Source: an uncultured Pseudomonadota bacterium
GTDB lineage: Bacteria > Pseudomonadota > Gammaproteobacteria > Burkholderiales > Burkholderiaceae_C
DNA: 64,000 nucleotides
Direction of reading: 5' to 3'
Assembly: GCA_945952465.1 (NCBI GenBank)
Contig: CAMFIB010000001.1
Span: 1,364,001-1,428,000 of the forward strand
Part shown: one piece after another, positions 61,790 to 64,000 of the stretch
Layout of the letters: each line of letters starts with the position of its first letter
Numbering within the stretch: position 1 is the stretch's first letter
Program-made: the position numbers and the translations under genes
The notes under the pieces: model-generated
Told to the model about the DNA's origin: nothing
The model's database searches: none
Seen by the model: the letters and a program-made list of their open reading frames with translations, nothing else

Positions 61790-62734
61790 ATGACTTCTGC
61801 CCGCGACGCCCTCACCCCCGACACGCTGGCGCTGCTGCAGCAGATCGCCCGCAGCGGCAGTTTTGCGGCGGCCGCGCGCGAGGCCGGCGTGGTGCCGAGC
61901 GCCCTGACCTACCGCGTGCGGCAGATCGAGGACGCGCTCGACGTGCTGCTGTTCGACCGCAGCTCCCGCAACGCCCGCCTCACCGCCGCCGGCGCCGAGC
62001 TGCTGCGTGAGGGCGAACGCCTGCTGGGCGAGATCGACGCGGTGGCCAACCGCGTGAAGCGGGTGGCCACCGGCTGGGAGGCGCAGCTCACGCTGTCGCT
62101 CGACGGCATCATTTGCCGCACCACCGTGCTGGAACTGTGCGAAGCCTTCTTCGAGCTGAACCCGCCCACCCGCGTGAAGCTGCGCGAGGAAACGCTGTCG
62201 GGCACGCTGGAGGCACTGACCTCCGGCCAGGCCGACCTGGCGCTGGGCGTGGCGCTGGAGGCCGGCAACATCGCCGGCCTGCAGACGCAGCCGATGGGCA
62301 GCGTGCGCTTCGTCTTCGCGGTGGCGCCGCACCACCCGCTGGCCGCAGCGCCGGAGCCGCTGAACGACGCGCTGATCCAGCAGCACCGGGCGGTGGCGGT
62401 GGCCGACTCGGTCTCGCGCGGGGGCGGCGTGACGATCGGCCTGCTCGGCGGGCAGGAGGTGTTCACCGTGGCCACCATGTCGGCCAAGCTGGAGGCGCAA
62501 CTGCGCGGGCTGGGCGCCGGCTTTCTGCCCGAAGGGCTGGTCAAGCCCCACATCGACGCCGGCCGGCTGGTGGTGAAGCAGGTGGCGCGGCCCTCGCGGC
62601 TGGTGCGGGTGAGCTACGCGTGGCGCACACCGCCGCGCGGCGCCGCGCCGGGCCGTGCGCTGGCCTGGTGGCTGGAGCGGCTGGAGCATGCGTCGGTGCG
62701 CACCGCGCTGCTGGAGCGGCAGGCCACGTTCTGA
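61790..62734 (+). CDS. LysR family transcriptional regulator
   Basis: The 314-residue protein has an N-terminal winged HTH: LTPDTLALLQQIARSGSFAAAAREAGVVPSALTYRVRQIEDALDVLLFDRSSRNARLTAAGAELL, the LysR signature, and a C-terminal substrate-binding domain (CEAFFELNPPTRVKLREETLSGTLEALTSGQADLALGV). It is divergent from the pirin–DoxX–flavodoxin–pirin operon, which it probably controls. Ligand is unknown. Confidence 0.93.
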   Translation: MTSARDALTPDTLALLQQIARSGSFAAAAREAGVVPSALTYRVRQIEDALDVLLFDRSSRNARLTAAGAELLREGERLLGEIDAVANRVKRVATGWEAQLTLSLDGIICRTTVLELCEAFFELNPPTRVKLREETLSGTLEALTSGQADLALGVALEAGNIAGLQTQPMGSVRFVFAVAPHHPLAAAPEPLNDALIQQHRAVAVADSVSRGGGVTIGLLGGQEVFTVATMSAKLEAQLRGLGAGFLPEGLVKPHIDAGRLVVKQVARPSRLVRVSYAWRTPPRGAAPGRALAWWLERLEHASVRTALLERQATF

Positions 62735-62762
62735 GCCGGCGGAGCGTGTACAGTCGATCGCC

Positions 62763-63818
62763 ATGGCCCCTGCTCGCACCGCTCCTCTCCACATCGCCGT
62801 GATCGGCGCCGGCATTGCCGGCATCGCCTGCGCCCGCACGCTGAAACAGGCCGGCCATTCGGTGGCCGTGTTCGAGAAGGCCACGGCGGTGGGCGGCCGC
62901 ACCGCCACGCACGACACGCCCTTCGGCGCATTCGACGTCGGCGCCCAGTACTTCACCGTGCGCGACGCCCGCTTCCAGGCCGCGCTGGCCACGGTGCCGG
63001 GCGTTGCCAAGCCCTGGAGCGCCAACGCGGTGCGGGTGCTCGATGCCTTCGGCCGCGTCGCCGCCGCCAGCCTGCCGACCCGCGAATCGCACTGGGTCGC
63101 CACGCCCGGCATGAACGGCCTGGCCACCGCCTGGGCCGCCCCGCTGGTGGCCGACGGCGCCATCCGTTTCGACGCCCGCATCACCCGCATCGAGCCCGAC
63201 GCGCTCGACGCCTCCCGCTGGCAACTGCGCGCCGAAGGGGCCGACGGCGCCCAGCCGGTGCACGGCGGCTTCGACGCGGTGCTGCTTGCCATTCCCGCGC
63301 CACCGGCGCACGACCTGCTGCGCGCCAGCGGCGTGGCGAACAAGCTGCGCGACGCGCTGCGGCCGGTCGAGATCGCGCCGTGCTGGACGCTGATGGCCGC
63401 CTTCCCGCAGGCCAGCCAGCCCACGCTGGCCTACCTCGGCCCGCAATGGAACGCCGCCCGCAGCACCCACCACCGCATCGCCTGGCTGGCGCGCGAAGGC
63501 TCCAAGCCGCGGCGCGGCGGCGTGGAGCGCTGGGTGGCCCAGGCCAGCGCCGAATGGTCGGCCGAACATCTGGAAGACGACGCCGCGCGGGTGCAAGGCA
63601 AGCTGCTGCGCGCCTTCTCCGAAATCACCGGCATCCGCGCCGAACCGGCCTTCGCCGCCGTGCACCGCTGGCGCTTCGCCAAGACCACGAAACCGCTTGG
63701 CGACACGCATCTGTGGGACGCCAAGGCCCGCATCGGGCTGGTGGGCGACTGGTGCATCGGCCACCGGGTGGAAGACGCGTTCGTGTCGGGGCTGTCGCTG
63801 GCGCTCGACGTTGGATAA
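62763..63818 (+). CDS. FAD-dependent NAD(P)-binding oxidoreductase (renalase/amine oxidase-like)
   Basis: From ATG 62763 the 351-residue product has the dinucleotide-binding motif HIAVIGAGIAGIACARTLKQAGHSVAVFEKATAVGGRTATHDT, then FDVGAQYFTVRDARF and a C-terminal FAD-binding segment (WDAKARIGLVGDWCIGHRVEDAFVSGLSLA). This pattern matches bacterial NAD(P)-binding FAD proteins of the renalase group. The substrate is unknown. It follows the LysR gene by 28 bases; an earlier in-frame ATG (62655) lies inside that gene. Confidence 0.85.
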   Translation: MAPARTAPLHIAVIGAGIAGIACARTLKQAGHSVAVFEKATAVGGRTATHDTPFGAFDVGAQYFTVRDARFQAALATVPGVAKPWSANAVRVLDAFGRVAAASLPTRESHWVATPGMNGLATAWAAPLVADGAIRFDARITRIEPDALDASRWQLRAEGADGAQPVHGGFDAVLLAIPAPPAHDLLRASGVANKLRDALRPVEIAPCWTLMAAFPQASQPTLAYLGPQWNAARSTHHRIAWLAREGSKPRRGGVERWVAQASAEWSAEHLEDDAARVQGKLLRAFSEITGIRAEPAFAAVHRWRFAKTTKPLGDTHLWDAKARIGLVGDWCIGHRVEDAFVSGLSLALDVG

Positions 63819-63845
63819 GCGCCGCTGGTTGGCGACATGAGCGCC

Positions 63846-63918
63846 GCCGGGCCGCTCCCAAGGCGCGAAGGCCCCCTCGGGGGGCAGCGAACCACACGCA
63901 GTGGGGAGCGTGGGGGCT
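63846..63918. repeat. G+C-rich dispersed repeat of a kind common in Comamonadaceae
   Basis: The segment contains CTCCCAAGGCGCGAAGG, the hairpin GCCCCCTCGGGGGGC, CAGCGAACCACACGCAG and AGCGTGGGGGC. I recall similar blocks repeated between genes in Acidovorax, Variovorax and relatives. The remainder to 64000 shows no gene. Confidence 0.55.
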
Positions 63919-64000
63919 ATGTCGGACGCTTCGCCCCCTCCCCGACCGGCCCACTGCATGCGGGTTCATTGGTCGCTGCGCTCGCCAGTTGGCTCGACGC

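Overview
The window is chromosomal DNA of a betaproteobacterium, most likely a member of the Comamonadaceae (Burkholderiales). The reasons are the high G+C housekeeping genes, the block order cysS–alkA–accA–tilS–lysC–tRNA-Ser, a ribE–ribB–ribH–nusB–aminotransferase–ybgC–tolQRA block, a ZTP riboswitch in front of glyA, a pilVWXY1E–fimT pilus operon, and a G+C-rich dispersed repeat at the right edge of a kind I associate with this family. No plasmid, phage, transposase or CRISPR array is visible.

Layout: (1) 1-650, the start of a crotonase gene running off the left edge. (2) 876-15484, a Wzx/Wzy-type exopolysaccharide locus: two methyltransferase domains, a glycoside hydrolase, a methyltransferase–glycosyltransferase fusion, Wza-like export protein, Wzz/GumC-like co-polymerase, CpsD-like ATPase, Wzy polymerase, Wzx flippase, serine-acetyltransferase-like protein and three further glycosyltransferases, mostly joined by 4-base ATGA overlaps. 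No priming glycosyltransferase is present. (3) 15534-21171 (minus), terminator, tRNA-Ser(GCU), lysC, tilS, accA, alkA-like glycosylase, cysS. (4) 21352-26465 (plus), envelope and housekeeping genes: TPR protein, L,D-transpeptidase, two cyclophilins, LpxH, MtfA. (5) 26470-29163 (minus), a large DUF349 protein. (6) 29254-36237 (minus), a lasso-peptide biosynthetic cluster. (7) 36388-39426 (plus), lytic transglycosylase, ZTP riboswitch, glyA, nrdR. (8) 39433-46798 (minus), type IV pilus minor pilins and PilY1. (9) 46894-54514 (plus), riboflavin genes, nusB, aminotransferase, ybgC, tolQRA. (10) 54521-64000, dnaE, trhO, a pirin–flavodoxin–DoxX–pirin operon divergent from a LysR regulator, an FAD oxidoreductase and the dispersed repeat.

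The most interesting element is the lasso-peptide cluster. In transcription order it reads RRE/PqqD-like B1, asparagine-synthetase-like cyclase C, a 64-residue precursor A, an HPr-kinase-like tailoring kinase K, transglutaminase-like leader peptidase B2, ABC exporter D and a nucleotidyltransferase N. The precursor has a strong ribosome binding site, a WxxPxL leader motif, Thr at -2 and a predicted 24-residue core starting at Ala41 with Asp at core position 8, which fits an 8-residue macrolactam ring. Core cysteines at positions 6 and 22 could link ring and tail by one disulfide. The kinase/nucleotidyltransferase set resembles that of phosphorylated lasso peptides of Bacillales, but the core does not end in the serine that such kinases modify.

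A second notable element is the glyA leader. The 3' conserved part of the ZTP aptamer runs directly into an 11-base arm complementary to the glyA ribosome binding site, which suggests translational control. Limits: start codons were chosen by eye from ribosome binding sites and overlaps; families were assigned from motifs without database searches; folds were paired by hand.
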